Part shown: in pieces, positions 35,741-45,083 of the stretch | Layout: the number at the start of each line of letters is the position of its first letter | How positions within the stretch are numbered: the first letter of the stretch is position 1 | Assembly: GCF_900167435.1 (NCBI RefSeq) | Contig: NZ_FUWS01000005.1 | Location: 374,164 to 438,163, forward strand | Reading direction: 5' to 3' | Origin: Marinactinospora thermotolerans DSM 45154 | GTDB taxonomy: Bacteria > Actinomycetota > Actinomycetes > Streptosporangiales > Streptosporangiaceae | Length of the DNA: 64,000 bases | Position numbers and translations under genes: made by a program | The notes under the pieces: model-generated | Databases searched by the model: none | Told to the model about the DNA's origin: nothing | The model's input: only the letters and a program-made list of their open reading frames with translations

Positions 35741-37186
35741 GTGCTATCCGCACTCCGGCGTATCCCGTTCGCCGTCCAGGTCCTCGCAGCGCTCGTCCTC
35801 GGTCTCGTGCTCGGCCTGGTCGCCCGCCAGATGGGCGGCGACGCCGACGCGCCCAACTGGCTGGCCGTCACCCTGGACACCATCGGCTCGACGTTCGTCA
35901 CCCTGCTGAAGGCGATCGTCCCGCCGCTCATCCTGCTCGCCGTCGTCTCCTCCATCGCGAGCCTGCGCAACGTCACCAACGCGGCCCGCCTGGCCGGCCA
36001 GACGCTGCTGTGGTTCGCGATCACCGCGCTTGTCGCGGTGGCCATCGGCATCGGCCTGGGCCTGGTGGTCCGTCCCGGCGTGAACAGCGGTGTGGACGCC
36101 GCCACCGCCGCCGAGCCCGGCAGCACCGGTTCGTGGCTGGCGTTCCTGGAGAGCATGGTCCCGGCCAACTTCCTGGGCCTGTCGGCCTCGACCAGCGCCG
36201 CCGACGACGGTTCGCTGAGCACCTCGATCAGCTTCAACGCCCTCCAGCTCATCGTCGTCGCGATCGCGATCGGCATCGCCGCGGTGAAGGTCGGCAAGCC
36301 CGCCGAACCCTTCCTCGCCTTCACCCGCTCGGCCCTGGACATCGTGCTCAAGGTCCTGTGGTGGATCATCCGCCTCGCGCCGCTCGGCACGATCGGTCTG
36401 CTGGGCAACGCGGTCTACAGCTACGGCTGGACCACCATCGGCGCGCTCGGCAAGTACACGCTGGCCGTCTACGCCGGCCTGGTCCTGGTGCTGTTCGTCG
36501 TCTACCCGCTGCTGGCCCGGGTGCACGGGCTGTCCATGGCCAGGTTCTTCACCGGCGTGTGGCCGGCGGTGCAGCTCGGTTTCGTCTCCCGTTCCTCGAT
36601 GGGCACGATGCCGGTCACCCAGCGCGTGGCCGAGACGAACTTCGGCGTCCCCCGGTCCTACGCCTCCTTCGCGGTGCCCTTCGGCGCCACCACGAAGATG
36701 GACGGTTGCGCCGCGATCTACCCGGCGATCTCGGCGATCTTCGTCGCCCAGTTCTTCGACGTGAACCTGACCCTGAGCGACTACCTGCTGATCGCGTTCG
36801 TCTCGGTCATCGGCTCCGCCGCGACGGCCGGCACCACCGGCGCGACCGTGATGCTCACGCTGACGCTGTCCACGGTCGGACTGCCCCTGGAGGGCGTGGG
36901 CCTGCTGCTGGCCGTCGACCCGATCCTGGACATGGGCCGCACCGCGACCAACGTCGCCGGTCAGGCGCTCGTCCCCGCCATCGTGGCCAAGCGCGAGCGG
37001 ATCATCGACATCGAGCGTTACAACGCGCCGCGCGGCCTCGACGGTTTCGTCGACGCGGACTTCCGCACCTCGGCGGAGCGCACCGCCGAGTCCGGCGAGG
37101 AGGCCTCGCAGGGGGCCGAGCCCGCGGAACGCGAAGCGGACGCGGTGACGAAGGAGCAGGCCACCACGGCCGGCGGAGCCTCCTGA
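35741..37186 (+). CDS. cation:dicarboxylate symporter (SLC1/DAACS family)
   Basis: A 481-residue secondary transporter, likely Na+- or H+-coupled uptake of C4-dicarboxylates or acidic amino acids. It has about eight TM helices and two re-entrant loops: the serine-rich loop is SRSSMGTMPVTQRV and the substrate loop of TM7 is TKMDGCA (usually NMDGT). TM8 carries DPILDMGRTATNV with the Asp, Arg and Asn that bind the substrate. The C-terminus is a 65-residue acidic tail. The GTG at 35741 follows TTGGAG. It is monocistronic; the exact substrate is not certain. Confidence 0.92.
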   Translation: MLSALRRIPFAVQVLAALVLGLVLGLVARQMGGDADAPNWLAVTLDTIGSTFVTLLKAIVPPLILLAVVSSIASLRNVTNAARLAGQTLLWFAITALVAVAIGIGLGLVVRPGVNSGVDAATAAEPGSTGSWLAFLESMVPANFLGLSASTSAADDGSLSTSISFNALQLIVVAIAIGIAAVKVGKPAEPFLAFTRSALDIVLKVLWWIIRLAPLGTIGLLGNAVYSYGWTTIGALGKYTLAVYAGLVLVLFVVYPLLARVHGLSMARFFTGVWPAVQLGFVSRSSMGTMPVTQRVAETNFGVPRSYASFAVPFGATTKMDGCAAIYPAISAIFVAQFFDVNLTLSDYLLIAFVSVIGSAATAGTTGATVMLTLTLSTVGLPLEGVGLLLAVDPILDMGRTATNVAGQALVPAIVAKRERIIDIERYNAPRGLDGFVDADFRTSAERTAESGEEASQGAEPAEREADAVTKEQATTAGGAS

Positions 37187-37351
37187 CCCTTTGCCATGCC
37201 CCGGCACGGGCGGCCCGCCACACTCGGCGAGCCGCCCGTAGTCTTGATTCCAGAGAGCTTCGAAAGCAGTCTCAGTCACACCGGACGACAGCGGGAACCG
37301 ACAGCCACTCTCATTCGTCTGAACAGGATGAGGGAGGCGAGAGGAACGATC

Positions 37352-38614
37352 ATGTTGCGCCGCTTGGCACTACCGGCCCTTCTCACCACGGGGCTTACCG
37401 TTTTCTTGGCGGCTGCGCCCGCCCACGCCGACACGCCCAGCCCGGGCGAGGTGGCCGACGCCCTACAGAGCGAGCACCTGTACGTCGACCCCGACATCAC
37501 GACGGAGCAGTACCCCCAGGGTGAGCGCGACGTCCTGGTCCAGGCCGGCCAGAACGCCGAGTCACCCGTCTACTACGTGATCGTGCCCGAGGGCACCTTC
37601 CAGTCCAACGCGACGTTCGACATCTTCATGGACGAGGTCCAGGCCGACGTGGGCGACGGCACCTATGCCGTCCTCAACGGCTCTGAGGGGTTGATCCTCG
37701 AATCCACGACGCTGAGCGATTCCGACCTCGCCCAGATCGAGCGTGAGGCGATCCAGCAGGGGCAGGGCAACCAGACCGACACCCTGGTCGCCGTGCCCGA
37801 CGCCATCGAGGACCAGCAGTCCGCCGACGCCGCCTCCGGCGTGTTCGGCGTGGTGCTGCTGGGCCTGCTCGGCGTCCTCGCGGTCGGTGGCTTCCTGTTC
37901 GTCCGCAGCTCCCGCAAGAAGCGTGCGGAGCGCGAGGCCAAGGAGCTCGCCGAGATCAAGCAGATGACCACCGAGGACGTGGTCCGCCTCGGCGAGGACG
38001 TCGCCCGCCTGGAGATCGACCTGGGCCGGGTCGACGACCTCACCCGCGCCGACTACGAGCGCGCGATGAACTCCTACGACCAGGCCAAGGTCGCGCTCGA
38101 CACGATCCGGCGCCCCGAGGACGTCAAGGCGGTCACCAACGCGCTGGAGGACGGCCGCTACTACATGACCGCGACCCGCGCGCGGATGAACGGCGACCCG
38201 GTCCCCGAGCGGCGCAAGCCCTGCTTCTTCAACCCGCAGCACGGCCCGTCGCAGCAGGACGTCATGTGGGCGCCCCCCGGCGGTTCGCCCCGCTCGGTCA
38301 CGGCCTGCCCGGCCTGCGCCCAGGCGGTCCTGTCCGGCCACGACCCCGACGTGCGCATGGTCATGGTCAACGGCCAGCGCCAGCCCTACTACAACGCCGG
38401 GCCGGCCTACGCGCCCTACGCGGGCGGGTACTTCGGCATGGACATGATGATGGGCATGTTCACCGGCATGATGATCGGCAACATGATGGGCTCGATGATG
38501 GGCGCCTCGATGCTGGGCGCCGGCATGGGCGACATGGGCGCCGGTGATCTCGGTGGCGACCTGGGTGGCGGCGACTTCGGTGGCGGCGGCGACTTCGGAG
38601 GGTTCGACTTCTAG
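37352..38614 (+). CDS. secreted/membrane protein with Met/Gly-rich tail
   Basis: A 420-residue protein of unknown function. Signal peptide 1-26 (MLRRLALPALLTTGLT, cut after AHA), an extracytoplasmic domain with YVDPDITTEQYPQGERD and SPVYYVIVPEG reminiscent of TPM-type domains, one TM (about 155-178), then a coiled-coil-like cytoplasmic part. A Cys pair (ACPACAQ) and one more Cys (KPCFFNPQHGP) could bind metal. The tail is Met/Gly-rich (GMDMMMGMFTGMMIG) and ends in Gly/Asp/Phe repeats. The ATG at 37352 (GAGG seven bases upstream) is preferred over a start 52 codons earlier because it begins the signal peptide. Confidence 0.75.
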   Translation: MLRRLALPALLTTGLTVFLAAAPAHADTPSPGEVADALQSEHLYVDPDITTEQYPQGERDVLVQAGQNAESPVYYVIVPEGTFQSNATFDIFMDEVQADVGDGTYAVLNGSEGLILESTTLSDSDLAQIEREAIQQGQGNQTDTLVAVPDAIEDQQSADAASGVFGVVLLGLLGVLAVGGFLFVRSSRKKRAEREAKELAEIKQMTTEDVVRLGEDVARLEIDLGRVDDLTRADYERAMNSYDQAKVALDTIRRPEDVKAVTNALEDGRYYMTATRARMNGDPVPERRKPCFFNPQHGPSQQDVMWAPPGGSPRSVTACPACAQAVLSGHDPDVRMVMVNGQRQPYYNAGPAYAPYAGGYFGMDMMMGMFTGMMIGNMMGSMMGASMLGAGMGDMGAGDLGGDLGGGDFGGGGDFGGFDF

Positions 38615-38635
38615 TCCGCCTCTGGTGTCCGCGCG

Positions 38636-38668
38636 ACGGGGCCCGTTCCCTCACGGAACGGGCCCCGT
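38636..38668. terminator. bidirectional hairpin terminator
   Basis: A perfect 14-bp stem (38636-38649 with 38655-38668) and a 5-base loop between two converging genes. Confidence 0.85.
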
Positions 38669-38699
38669 CGCCGTTCCGGCGGTCCGGAGCGGCCCGTTC

Positions 38700-39803
38700 T
38701 CAGCCGCGCGGGCCCAGCAGCCCGCCCAGGTCCACCTCGCGGTAGGGGGTGGTGCACGGGTTGCCGTCGGCGATCCACATACGCCGCTCCTCCAGGCTCA
38801 TGACGACCGACACGATGGTCGCCGAGCGTTCCTGCCCGGGCCGTCCCGGGTCGGGGTGCGCGCACACGCTCAGGGGGTGTTCGGCGTGGTCGCGCAGTGC
38901 CTCCTGGAACCGTTCGGGGGTCACCGGCGCCCCTCGAAGCCCGGCCCGTAGCCGCTGCAGGCGGAACAGGGTGCCGCTGGACAGCTCGCGGTTGACGTCG
39001 CGACCGCCGAGCCGTTCGGAGGTGAAGTGGTTGGTGTGCGCGATGACGTCACCGTCACCGAGGTCGAGGAAGATCCGCTCCCGTCCTCCCGGCGCGCCCT
39101 CGGCGTCGAAGGCGGCTCCCCCCGCCGCGGCCACGAGGTAGTTCGCCGAGGCCGAGCGGGGATGGCGTTCCAGCACGTCCAGCGCCGCGGAGGCCCGTTC
39201 GGCGTCGAGGCAGGCGCGTAACGCCACGTGGTAGGGCATTCCCGGCTCGCCCTGGTCGAATTCGCTGACCAGCGCGTTGGTGACGACGCCGACGCCGGCC
39301 TCGTTCATCCCGGTCTTGGCGAGCAGACCCGCCTCGACCGCGGTGACGAAGTTCGGTCCGTCGTCGCGACGGACCCCCAGGAGGACGACGGTCCGCTCGG
39401 CGCCGGGGCGCCAGTCCCAGTTCTGCCCGATGAGGGTGCGTCCCGCCGCAGCGGCGGGCAGCACCGCGGCGGCGCTGCACTCGGCGACCGGCACGATCCT
39501 GCGCGCCAGGCCGGAGAACATGATCTCGGTTCGCACGTTGACGGCGAGGATGTCGGCGTAGTCGACGCCGGCGCCCTCGGCGATGCCGCGCATCTCCCGC
39601 AGGTAGTCCTCCGAGACCGCGGCGATGGCGGGCTCGAACCGTAACGCGACCTCCTGGGCGCGCGGCCAGTCCAGTCCCGCGTAGTACGCGAAGATCCCGC
39701 GGTACATCGCGATGGTCTCCGCGATGCGGCCGGCGGCCAGTCGTCCGTACTGGAGGCCGCGCTCGGCCGGTCCACCACTGACCCGAATATGGGGGTAGGG
39801 CAC
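38700..39803 (-). CDS. C45-family autoproteolytic acyltransferase/hydrolase
   Basis: A 367-residue Ntn-hydrolase of the C45 (acyl-CoA:6-aminopenicillanate acyltransferase-like) family. Self-cleavage exposes a Cys; the candidate is C109 in VAECSAAAV. The N-terminal GLQYGRLAAGRIAETIAMY and the post-Cys GQNWDWRPG are family hallmarks. In bacteria such enzymes hydrolyse or transfer acyl groups on amides, with the natural substrate usually unknown. It is monocistronic, 57 bases upstream of the quinone dehydrogenase end on the same strand. Confidence 0.88.
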   Translation of the reverse strand: MPYPHIRVSGGPAERGLQYGRLAAGRIAETIAMYRGIFAYYAGLDWPRAQEVALRFEPAIAAVSEDYLREMRGIAEGAGVDYADILAVNVRTEIMFSGLARRIVPVAECSAAAVLPAAAAGRTLIGQNWDWRPGAERTVVLLGVRRDDGPNFVTAVEAGLLAKTGMNEAGVGVVTNALVSEFDQGEPGMPYHVALRACLDAERASAALDVLERHPRSASANYLVAAAGGAAFDAEGAPGGRERIFLDLGDGDVIAHTNHFTSERLGGRDVNRELSSGTLFRLQRLRAGLRGAPVTPERFQEALRDHAEHPLSVCAHPDPGRPGQERSATIVSVVMSLEERRMWIADGNPCTTPYREVDLGGLLGPRG

Positions 39804-39860
39804 GGTTTCCCTTTCTGTTGCGGTAAGGAAGGTCCGTCCCGTTTCCTACCCCCGCGCGGC

Positions 39861-41243
39861 CTACTCCGGGGAGCCCTGCATGAGCGAACGGGCCGCTTCG
39901 GTGACGCTGCCCGACAGCGACGGGTACACCGCGAACGTGTGGGCCAGGTCGTCCACCGTGAGCCGCTGTTGCACCGCGACCGACACCGCGAGGATGAGCT
40001 CGCTCGCGCGCGGCCCCACGATGACGCCCCCCAGCACGATGCCGGTCTGGCGGCGGCAGATGAGCTTGACGAAACCGTCGCGCGTACCGTGCATCTTGGC
40101 GCGCGGGTTGGTGTCCAGGGGGAGGTTCACGACGCGCGCGTCGACCCGCCCCGACTCGACGTCGGCCTCGCTGACGCCCACGGCCGCCAGCTCGGGGTGG
40201 GTGAAGACCGTCGAGGCCACGGTCGACAGCTTCAGCGGCGCGACCGCCTCGCCCAGGGCGTGCCACATGGCGATGCGGCCCTGCATCCCGGCGACCGAGG
40301 CGAGCATGTTGACCCCCGTGCAGTCGCCCGCCGCGTAGACGCCCGGGGTGGAGGTCCGCGAAACACGGTCGACCTGGACGAACCCGCCCTTGTCAAGCCG
40401 GACGCCGGCCTCCTCCAGGCCGAGGTTGTCGGTGTTGGGGATCATGCCGACCGTCATCAGACAGTGGGTCCCCTCGATGGTGCGCCCGTCGGCGAGTTTC
40501 ACGACGACGCCGTCGCCCTCACGGGTGACCGACTCGGCCCGGGCGTTGCCCAGGACGGTCATACCGCGTCGCTGGAACACCCCCTCCAGCGCCTCGGCGG
40601 CGTCCCGGTCCTGGGTCGGCAGGACCCGATCACGCGAGGACACCAGCGTCACCTGGGAGCCCAGGGCGAGGTAGGCGTTGGCGAACTCGGCACCCGTGAC
40701 ACCGGACCCCACGACGATCAGCTTCTCGGGCAGCTCGTCCAGGTCGTAGAGCTGGCGCCAGGTGAGGATGCGCTCACCGTCGGGCTTGGCCGTGGGCAGC
40801 TCACGCGGGTGCGCCCCGGTCGCCACGAGCACCACGTCGGCCCGGATGCGCTGGTCGCCGACGGCGACGATGTGCGGATCGACCAGGCGCCCCTCGCCCT
40901 GGATGATCTCGATGCCCTCCTTGACGAGGCGCGCCGCGGTGTCGGCGGACTGCGCCTGGGCCAGGCGCTTGACCCTGGCGTTGACCGTCTTGAGGTCGAT
41001 GTCGATGATGTCCTTGTCGCCCGGCTCGTTGCCGACGTTGATCCCCAGCGACGCGGCCTCGGACACATAGGTCATCCGGACCGAGGTCGCGATGAGGGTC
41101 TTGGAGGGGACGCAGTCGGTGAGGACACATGCCCCACCGATCCCGTCACGGTCCACCACGGTCACGTCCGCGCCGAGCTGCGCCGCCACGAGCGCGGCCT
41201 CATAGCCTCCGGGTCCGCCACCGATGATCACGACCTTGGTCAC
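39861..41243 (-). CDS. NAD(P)H-quinone dehydrogenase, LpdA type
   Basis: A 460-residue flavoprotein disulfide reductase homologue, like mycobacterial LpdA (Rv3303c), which reduces quinones. FAD-binding VVIIGGGPGGYEAA, NAD(P)-binding VVGSGVTGAEFAN and GVYAAGDCTG are all present. The CxxxxC pair (GGACVLTDCVPS) is kept, but the C-terminal His-Glu dyad of lipoamide dehydrogenases is replaced (YPSLSGSVTEA instead of HPTLSEAV), arguing against true dihydrolipoamide activity. The GTG at 41243 with AGGAG ten bases upstream gives MTKVVIIGGG; further upstream sequence is not family-like. Confidence 0.92.
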   Translation of the reverse strand: MTKVVIIGGGPGGYEAALVAAQLGADVTVVDRDGIGGACVLTDCVPSKTLIATSVRMTYVSEAASLGINVGNEPGDKDIIDIDLKTVNARVKRLAQAQSADTAARLVKEGIEIIQGEGRLVDPHIVAVGDQRIRADVVLVATGAHPRELPTAKPDGERILTWRQLYDLDELPEKLIVVGSGVTGAEFANAYLALGSQVTLVSSRDRVLPTQDRDAAEALEGVFQRRGMTVLGNARAESVTREGDGVVVKLADGRTIEGTHCLMTVGMIPNTDNLGLEEAGVRLDKGGFVQVDRVSRTSTPGVYAAGDCTGVNMLASVAGMQGRIAMWHALGEAVAPLKLSTVASTVFTHPELAAVGVSEADVESGRVDARVVNLPLDTNPRAKMHGTRDGFVKLICRRQTGIVLGGVIVGPRASELILAVSVAVQQRLTVDDLAHTFAVYPSLSGSVTEAARSLMQGSPE

Positions 41244-41415
41244 GTCTGTTTCACTCCTTCTGACGGCCCCGTTCCCGGTTGCGGGCATGCCATTGCGCGG
41301 CAGGCCGGGACATGGGCGGGGACCGTCCGGGTACTGTGCTCGCCTGTCGCTCCCCCCATTCTCCGTCATTCCGGGTGGCGGGATTCGCACGCCCCTGAGG
41401 GAAGGAGCACGTAGC

Positions 41416-41868
41416 ATGTGCCGCGTGCCTCTGTACGCCGCCTATGGCAGGAACCTCGATCCCGAGCGAATGGCCGAGCGCGCCCCGCACTCGCCGGTGT
41501 GGAGCACCGGCTGGCTGGAGGGTTGGCGGCTGGCATTCGGGGGCGCCGGCCCCGACCAGGCGGGCGCCCTGGTGACGTTGGCCGAGGAGCCCGGCTCCAG
41601 CGTCTTCGTCTGCCTGTACGACGTTCCCGAGTGGGAAAGACGGCTGCTGGACTCCTGGGAGGGCACCGACCTGGGCGTCTACTCCCGGATCACGGTACGG
41701 GCCCGCACCCTGTTCGACGGTGACGTGACGGCCTGGGCCTACGTCCTCGACGACTACGAGGGAGGTCTTCCCTCCGCCGCCTACCTCGAGTCGATCGCGC
41801 TCGCCGCGGAGAAGGCCGGCGCCCCGAGCGACTACGTCGCCGACCTGCGCGCGCGTCCCTGCTGTTAG
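41416..41868 (+). CDS. gamma-glutamylcyclotransferase-like protein
   Basis: A 150-residue AIG2/GGCT-fold protein. LYAAYGRNLDPERM is the substrate loop (YGxN type) and LLDSWEGTDLGVYSR carries the general-base Glu region. It would cyclise gamma-glutamyl-linked amines to 5-oxoproline; the actinobacterial substrate is not established. The ATG at 41416 follows AAGGAG by eight bases. It stands between the quinone dehydrogenase (divergent) and purine nucleoside phosphorylase (same strand), an order also known in Streptomyces. Confidence 0.88.
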   Translation: MCRVPLYAAYGRNLDPERMAERAPHSPVWSTGWLEGWRLAFGGAGPDQAGALVTLAEEPGSSVFVCLYDVPEWERRLLDSWEGTDLGVYSRITVRARTLFDGDVTAWAYVLDDYEGGLPSAAYLESIALAAEKAGAPSDYVADLRARPCC

Positions 41869-41917
41869 CGGTGGGACACGCGGCCCCGGGATCCGGGGTG
41901 AACCGCCGACCGGAGAG

Positions 41918-41923
41918 TACGCT
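41918..41923 (+). promoter_or_regulatory. -10-like hexamer, possible leaderless start of the phosphorylase gene
   Basis: TACGCT lies seven bases before the GTG at 41931, and no ribosome site precedes that codon, which fits a leaderless mRNA. No clear -35 is present. Confidence 0.4.
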
Positions 41924-41930
41924 CCGAGAT

Positions 41931-42761
41931 GTGAGCGAACCCACGCAAGACCTCACGGTCACCGGCACGGCGGGCGCGAAGGAGGGGGCCGCGGTCGCGG
42001 CCTCCGAGCTGTTGACCCGGACCGGCGCGGACGGTTACGACGCTGTCGTGGTCCTGGGCTCCGGCTGGGCCGGAGCCGCCGACGCGCTGGGCGTCGCCGA
42101 CATCGAGATCGACGTCGGCGACCTGCCCGGGTTCGTCGCCCCCTCCGCGGCCGGGCACGCCTCGCTCCTGCGCACCGTGTGGGTGGGCGCCAAGCGCGTC
42201 GCCGTCTTCATGGGGCGCGTCCACCTGTACGAGGGCTACGGGCCGCTCCAGGTGACGCACGCCGTGCGCACCGGTGTCGCCACCGGCGCGCGCACCGTGG
42301 TGTTGACCGGTTCGGCGGGGTCGATGCGCGTGGACTTCTCGCCCGGCCAGCCCGTGGTGGTGCGTGACCACATCAACCTCACCGGCGAGTCCCCGTTGGT
42401 GGGCCCCGACTTCGTGGATCTGACGACCGCCTACAGCCCGCGGCTACGCGCCGTCGCCCACGAGGCCGACCCGTCGCTGGCCGAGGGCGTCTACGCGGCC
42501 GTGCGCGGCCCGGCCTTCGCCACGCCCGCCGAGCTCGGGCTGCTCCGGCTGTCGGGCGCCGACCTGGTCGGCACGTCCATGGCCCTGGAGACCATCGCCG
42601 CGGTCGAGATGGGCGCCGAAGTGCTGGGTCTGTCCGTGGTGAGCAACGACGCGGTCGGTCCCGTCCACGGAATGCTGTCCGCCGACCGGCTTCTCGGCAT
42701 GGCCAGGGAACACGCTCCCGAGCTGGGCGCGCTGCTCAACCGGATCCTGCTCCGGCTGTGA
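41931..42761 (+). CDS. purine-nucleoside phosphorylase
   Basis: A 276-residue trimeric-type (family I, PNP/MTAP) phosphorylase that splits purine nucleosides with phosphate in salvage. Visible: VVLGSGWAGAAD (phosphate loop), GHASLLRTVWVGAKRV, FMGRVHLYEGYG, VVLTGSAGSM, and SMALETIAAVEMGAEVLGLS with VVSNDAVG (base-specific Asn). The GTG at 41931 gives the family N-terminus; no ribosome site precedes it. Adenosine deaminase 1.2 kb away supplies inosine, its likely substrate. A strong terminator follows. Confidence 0.93.
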   Translation: MSEPTQDLTVTGTAGAKEGAAVAASELLTRTGADGYDAVVVLGSGWAGAADALGVADIEIDVGDLPGFVAPSAAGHASLLRTVWVGAKRVAVFMGRVHLYEGYGPLQVTHAVRTGVATGARTVVLTGSAGSMRVDFSPGQPVVVRDHINLTGESPLVGPDFVDLTTAYSPRLRAVAHEADPSLAEGVYAAVRGPAFATPAELGLLRLSGADLVGTSMALETIAAVEMGAEVLGLSVVSNDAVGPVHGMLSADRLLGMAREHAPELGALLNRILLRL

Positions 42762-42786
42762 GCCCGCCTTCCGGCGCGGACGTTCG

Positions 42787-42821
42787 AAGGGGCACCCGAC
42801 ACGTGGTCGGGTGCCCCTTTT
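42787..42821 (+). terminator. intrinsic terminator after the phosphorylase gene
   Basis: A perfect 14-bp stem (42787-42800 with 42806-42819) with loop ACGTG and a trailing T run (42818-42821), 25 bases after the stop. Confidence 0.9.
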
Positions 42822-43300
42822 GGTCCGGCCATGGGGTCGGCCGGGTCCGCAACGGGCCGGAGGAGGGACGCACGCGCCTTCCGCGCAGGGGCGCACGCCC
42901 CTCCCCCGGGAAGGAGAGATCCGTCCGGCCGTCCGGTGGCCGACACTGCGTGGCGAGCAGCATCCCGAGGCCGGGGATGATCGATGCCCGCCACCGGTGT
43001 GCGGCCGGCGGTGTTCTCCGTGTGCCACGGCCCGGGTCCCCGCAGACCCGTGGCGGCCGAGCACACGTCCTTCCCACGCGCGCCTCGCAGCCGATTCCTC
43101 CGGTCTCCGCGACCTTGGGTTCCGTACTGCCACGGTCGGTGACCGTGGCCCGCGACACGCCTGTCGTCCTTGACCCGCTCGTGCCCTGGGGTGGGGCCGG
43201 GTGACGGTCCGCGCAGCCGCCACTTCCCGCCCCATCCCCTTAGGCATGCCTAACCTAACCATCGATGGGCGGGTGCGGTCAAGTCCGCCCCGGAAAACGT
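42822..43300. other. gene-free interval containing an iron box
   Basis: About 480 bases between two terminators with no credible gene. It holds the iron-box-like site at 43240-43258 but no adjacent iron-related gene. Confidence 0.6.
43240..43258. promoter_or_regulatory. iron box (DtxR/IdeR/DmdR-type site)
   Basis: TTAGGCATGCCTAACCTAA matches 15 of 19 positions of the IdeR/DmdR1 consensus (TTAGGTTAGGCTAACCTAA as I recall it), including both conserved ends. No gene starts within a few hundred bases in either direction, so its target is unclear. Confidence 0.65.
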
Positions 43301-43327
43301 CGAGGGGCCCGCAGGACGGGCCCCTCG
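43301..43327 (-). terminator. hairpin terminator of the deaminase/PH operon
   Basis: A perfect 11-bp stem (43301-43311 with 43317-43327), 15 bases past the stop of the PH-domain gene on the minus strand. Confidence 0.75.
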
Positions 43328-43342
43328 GCAATCGGCACCGGA

Positions 43343-43912
43343 TCAGGCGAAGAGCAGGGCGGCGACCAGCAAGAACGCCGGAGCTCCGAGCGCGACGACG
43401 GCGTCCGGCGACCACACCACCGTCGGTTCGGTCTGCTCAGAAAGCGGGCGGGCCTTGCGTTTCTCCGCCTCGTCGCGCAGCTGCCGGGCCACGAAGTCCA
43501 CCGGCCGCATCCGGCGCGGGTCCTCCTCCTCGGCGAGTTCGACGTAACCGTCGGCGCGGCGCAGATTGTCACGGACCTTCGCGCGCTTGGTCTCGCGCAG
43601 CGGCCAGGAGCGGAAGACCCGGTCGCCCGCGTGGACCCGTAGCACGTCGGTGACGTCGGCCCAGGTGAAGGCCTGCCAGGGGATGAACGCCTCGCGCAGC
43701 GGGTTGACGACGCGCACCCCCTCCTCGGTCGCCACGACCTTCGGCCGCAGCGCGAGCACGTAGGTCACCCCCACGCTGAACACCAGGAGCGCCGCCGCGA
43801 CCACGGCGGCGTAGGTACGCCCGCGCAGGGCGAGATCGACCAGGTTGACGGCGACGATCGCGATCCAGACCCATCCCAGGACACGCGGGAGGGGTTGGGT
43901 GAAGGGTCTCAT
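43343..43912 (-). CDS. PH-domain (bacterial PH, YdbT-like) membrane protein
   Basis: A 189-residue protein with two N-terminal TM helices (about 10-55), a bacterial PH-like region with [19 protein letters not shown] and [17 protein letters not shown], and a hydrophobic C-terminus. The ATG at 43912 overlaps the adenosine deaminase stop (ATGA), so it is translated with it. Function is unknown; such domains are thought to act in membrane protein complexes. No functional link to the deaminase is known. Confidence 0.85.
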   Translation of the reverse strand: MRPFTQPLPRVLGWVWIAIVAVNLVDLALRGRTYAAVVAAALLVFSVGVTYVLALRPKVVATEEGVRVVNPLREAFIPWQAFTWADVTDVLRVHAGDRVFRSWPLRETKRAKVRDNLRRADGYVELAEEEDPRRMRPVDFVARQLRDEAEKRKARPLSEQTEPTVVWSPDAVVALGAPAFLLVAALLFA

Positions 43913-45006
43913 TCGGTGGCCCACTTGAGTCGTGCGAATCCGGGCTTGATCTGCCCGTTGATGAGCGCCAGACGCTCGTCGAACGGCAGGAACGCCGACT
44001 TCATGGCGTTCACCGTGAACCATTGCAGATCATCCCAGTCATACCCGAAGGCATCGGCCAGTTTGGCGAACTCCTCGGACAGCGTCGTCGCGCTCTGCAA
44101 CCGGTTGTCGGTGTTGACCGTGACCCGGAAGCGCAACTGACGCAGCAGGCCGATCGGATGCTTCTCGATGGAGGCCGCCGCCCCCGTCTGCACGTTGGAG
44201 GTCGGGCACATCTCCAACGGGACCCGCTTGTCGCGGACGTAGTTCGCCAGCCGTCCCAACCGTGACACGCCCTCCGTGTCCGTCTCGATGTCGTCCACGA
44301 TGCGCACACCGTGTCCGAGCCGGTCGGCGCCGCACCACTGCAACGCCTCCCAGATGGAGGGCAGTCCGAACGCCTCGCCCGCGTGGATGGTGAAGTGCGC
44401 GTTCTCGCGTCGCAGGTACTCGAAGGCGTCGAGATGGCGGGTCGGCGGGTGCCCCGCCTCGGCTCCGGCGATGTCGAAGCCGGCCACCCCGTGGTCCCGG
44501 TAGCGCACGGCGAGTTCGGCGATCTCCCGGGAGCGGGCCGCGTGCCGCATCGCGGTGAGGAGGGTGCCCATCCGGATCGACCGGCCCTGCGCGGCCGCGC
44601 GCTCCTCTCCGAGCCGGAACCCCTCCTGCACCGCGAGGATGACCTCGTCGAGGTCCAGGCCGCCCTCAAGGTGCTGCTCGGGGGCGTAGCGGACCTCGGC
44701 GTAGACGATCCCGTCGGCTGCGAGGTCCTCGGCGCACTCGGCGGCCACCCGGACGAGCGCGTCACGGGTCTGCATGACCGCGACCGTGTGCCCGAACGTC
44801 TCAAGGTAGCGCTCCAGCGAGCCGGAGTGCGCGGCCTCGGCGAACCAGACGGCGAGTTCGTCGGGGTCCTTCGTGGGCAGCCCCTGGTACCCCACGGCGT
44901 CGGCGAGCTCGACGATCGTGGCGGGGCGCAGACCGCCGTCGAGGTGGTCGTGCAACAGCACCTTGGGGGCTCGCCGGATCTGGTCCAACGTCAACTGGTG
45001 GCTCAT
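43909..45006 (-). CDS. add: adenosine deaminase
   Basis: A 365-residue metal-dependent deaminase converting adenosine to inosine. Zinc ligands and active-site motifs: [30 protein letters not shown] (catalytic His) and [11 protein letters not shown] (catalytic Asp). The ATG at 45006 gives the normal N-terminus ([15 protein letters not shown]); the frame extends 45 codons further upstream but is not family-like. It is the first gene of an operon with the PH-domain gene. With the phosphorylase at 41.9 kb it forms a purine salvage pair. Confidence 0.95.
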   Translation of the reverse strand: MSHQLTLDQIRRAPKVLLHDHLDGGLRPATIVELADAVGYQGLPTKDPDELAVWFAEAAHSGSLERYLETFGHTVAVMQTRDALVRVAAECAEDLAADGIVYAEVRYAPEQHLEGGLDLDEVILAVQEGFRLGEERAAAQGRSIRMGTLLTAMRHAARSREIAELAVRYRDHGVAGFDIAGAEAGHPPTRHLDAFEYLRRENAHFTIHAGEAFGLPSIWEALQWCGADRLGHGVRIVDDIETDTEGVSRLGRLANYVRDKRVPLEMCPTSNVQTGAAASIEKHPIGLLRQLRFRVTVNTDNRLQSATTLSEEFAKLADAFGYDWDDLQWFTVNAMKSAFLPFDERLALINGQIKPGFARLKWATE

Positions 45007-45083
45007 GCGTCTCAGGATGCCACTCGACACCGGCGCCCGGGGTCCGGCGGACGATGATGCGCGGTCCCGCGCCGCCGGCGACG

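Noticed and set aside
42444..43415. Minus-strand open frames under the iron box
   Set aside because: They run antisense through the phosphorylase gene or across its terminator, and their translations are Arg/Pro-rich without domains.
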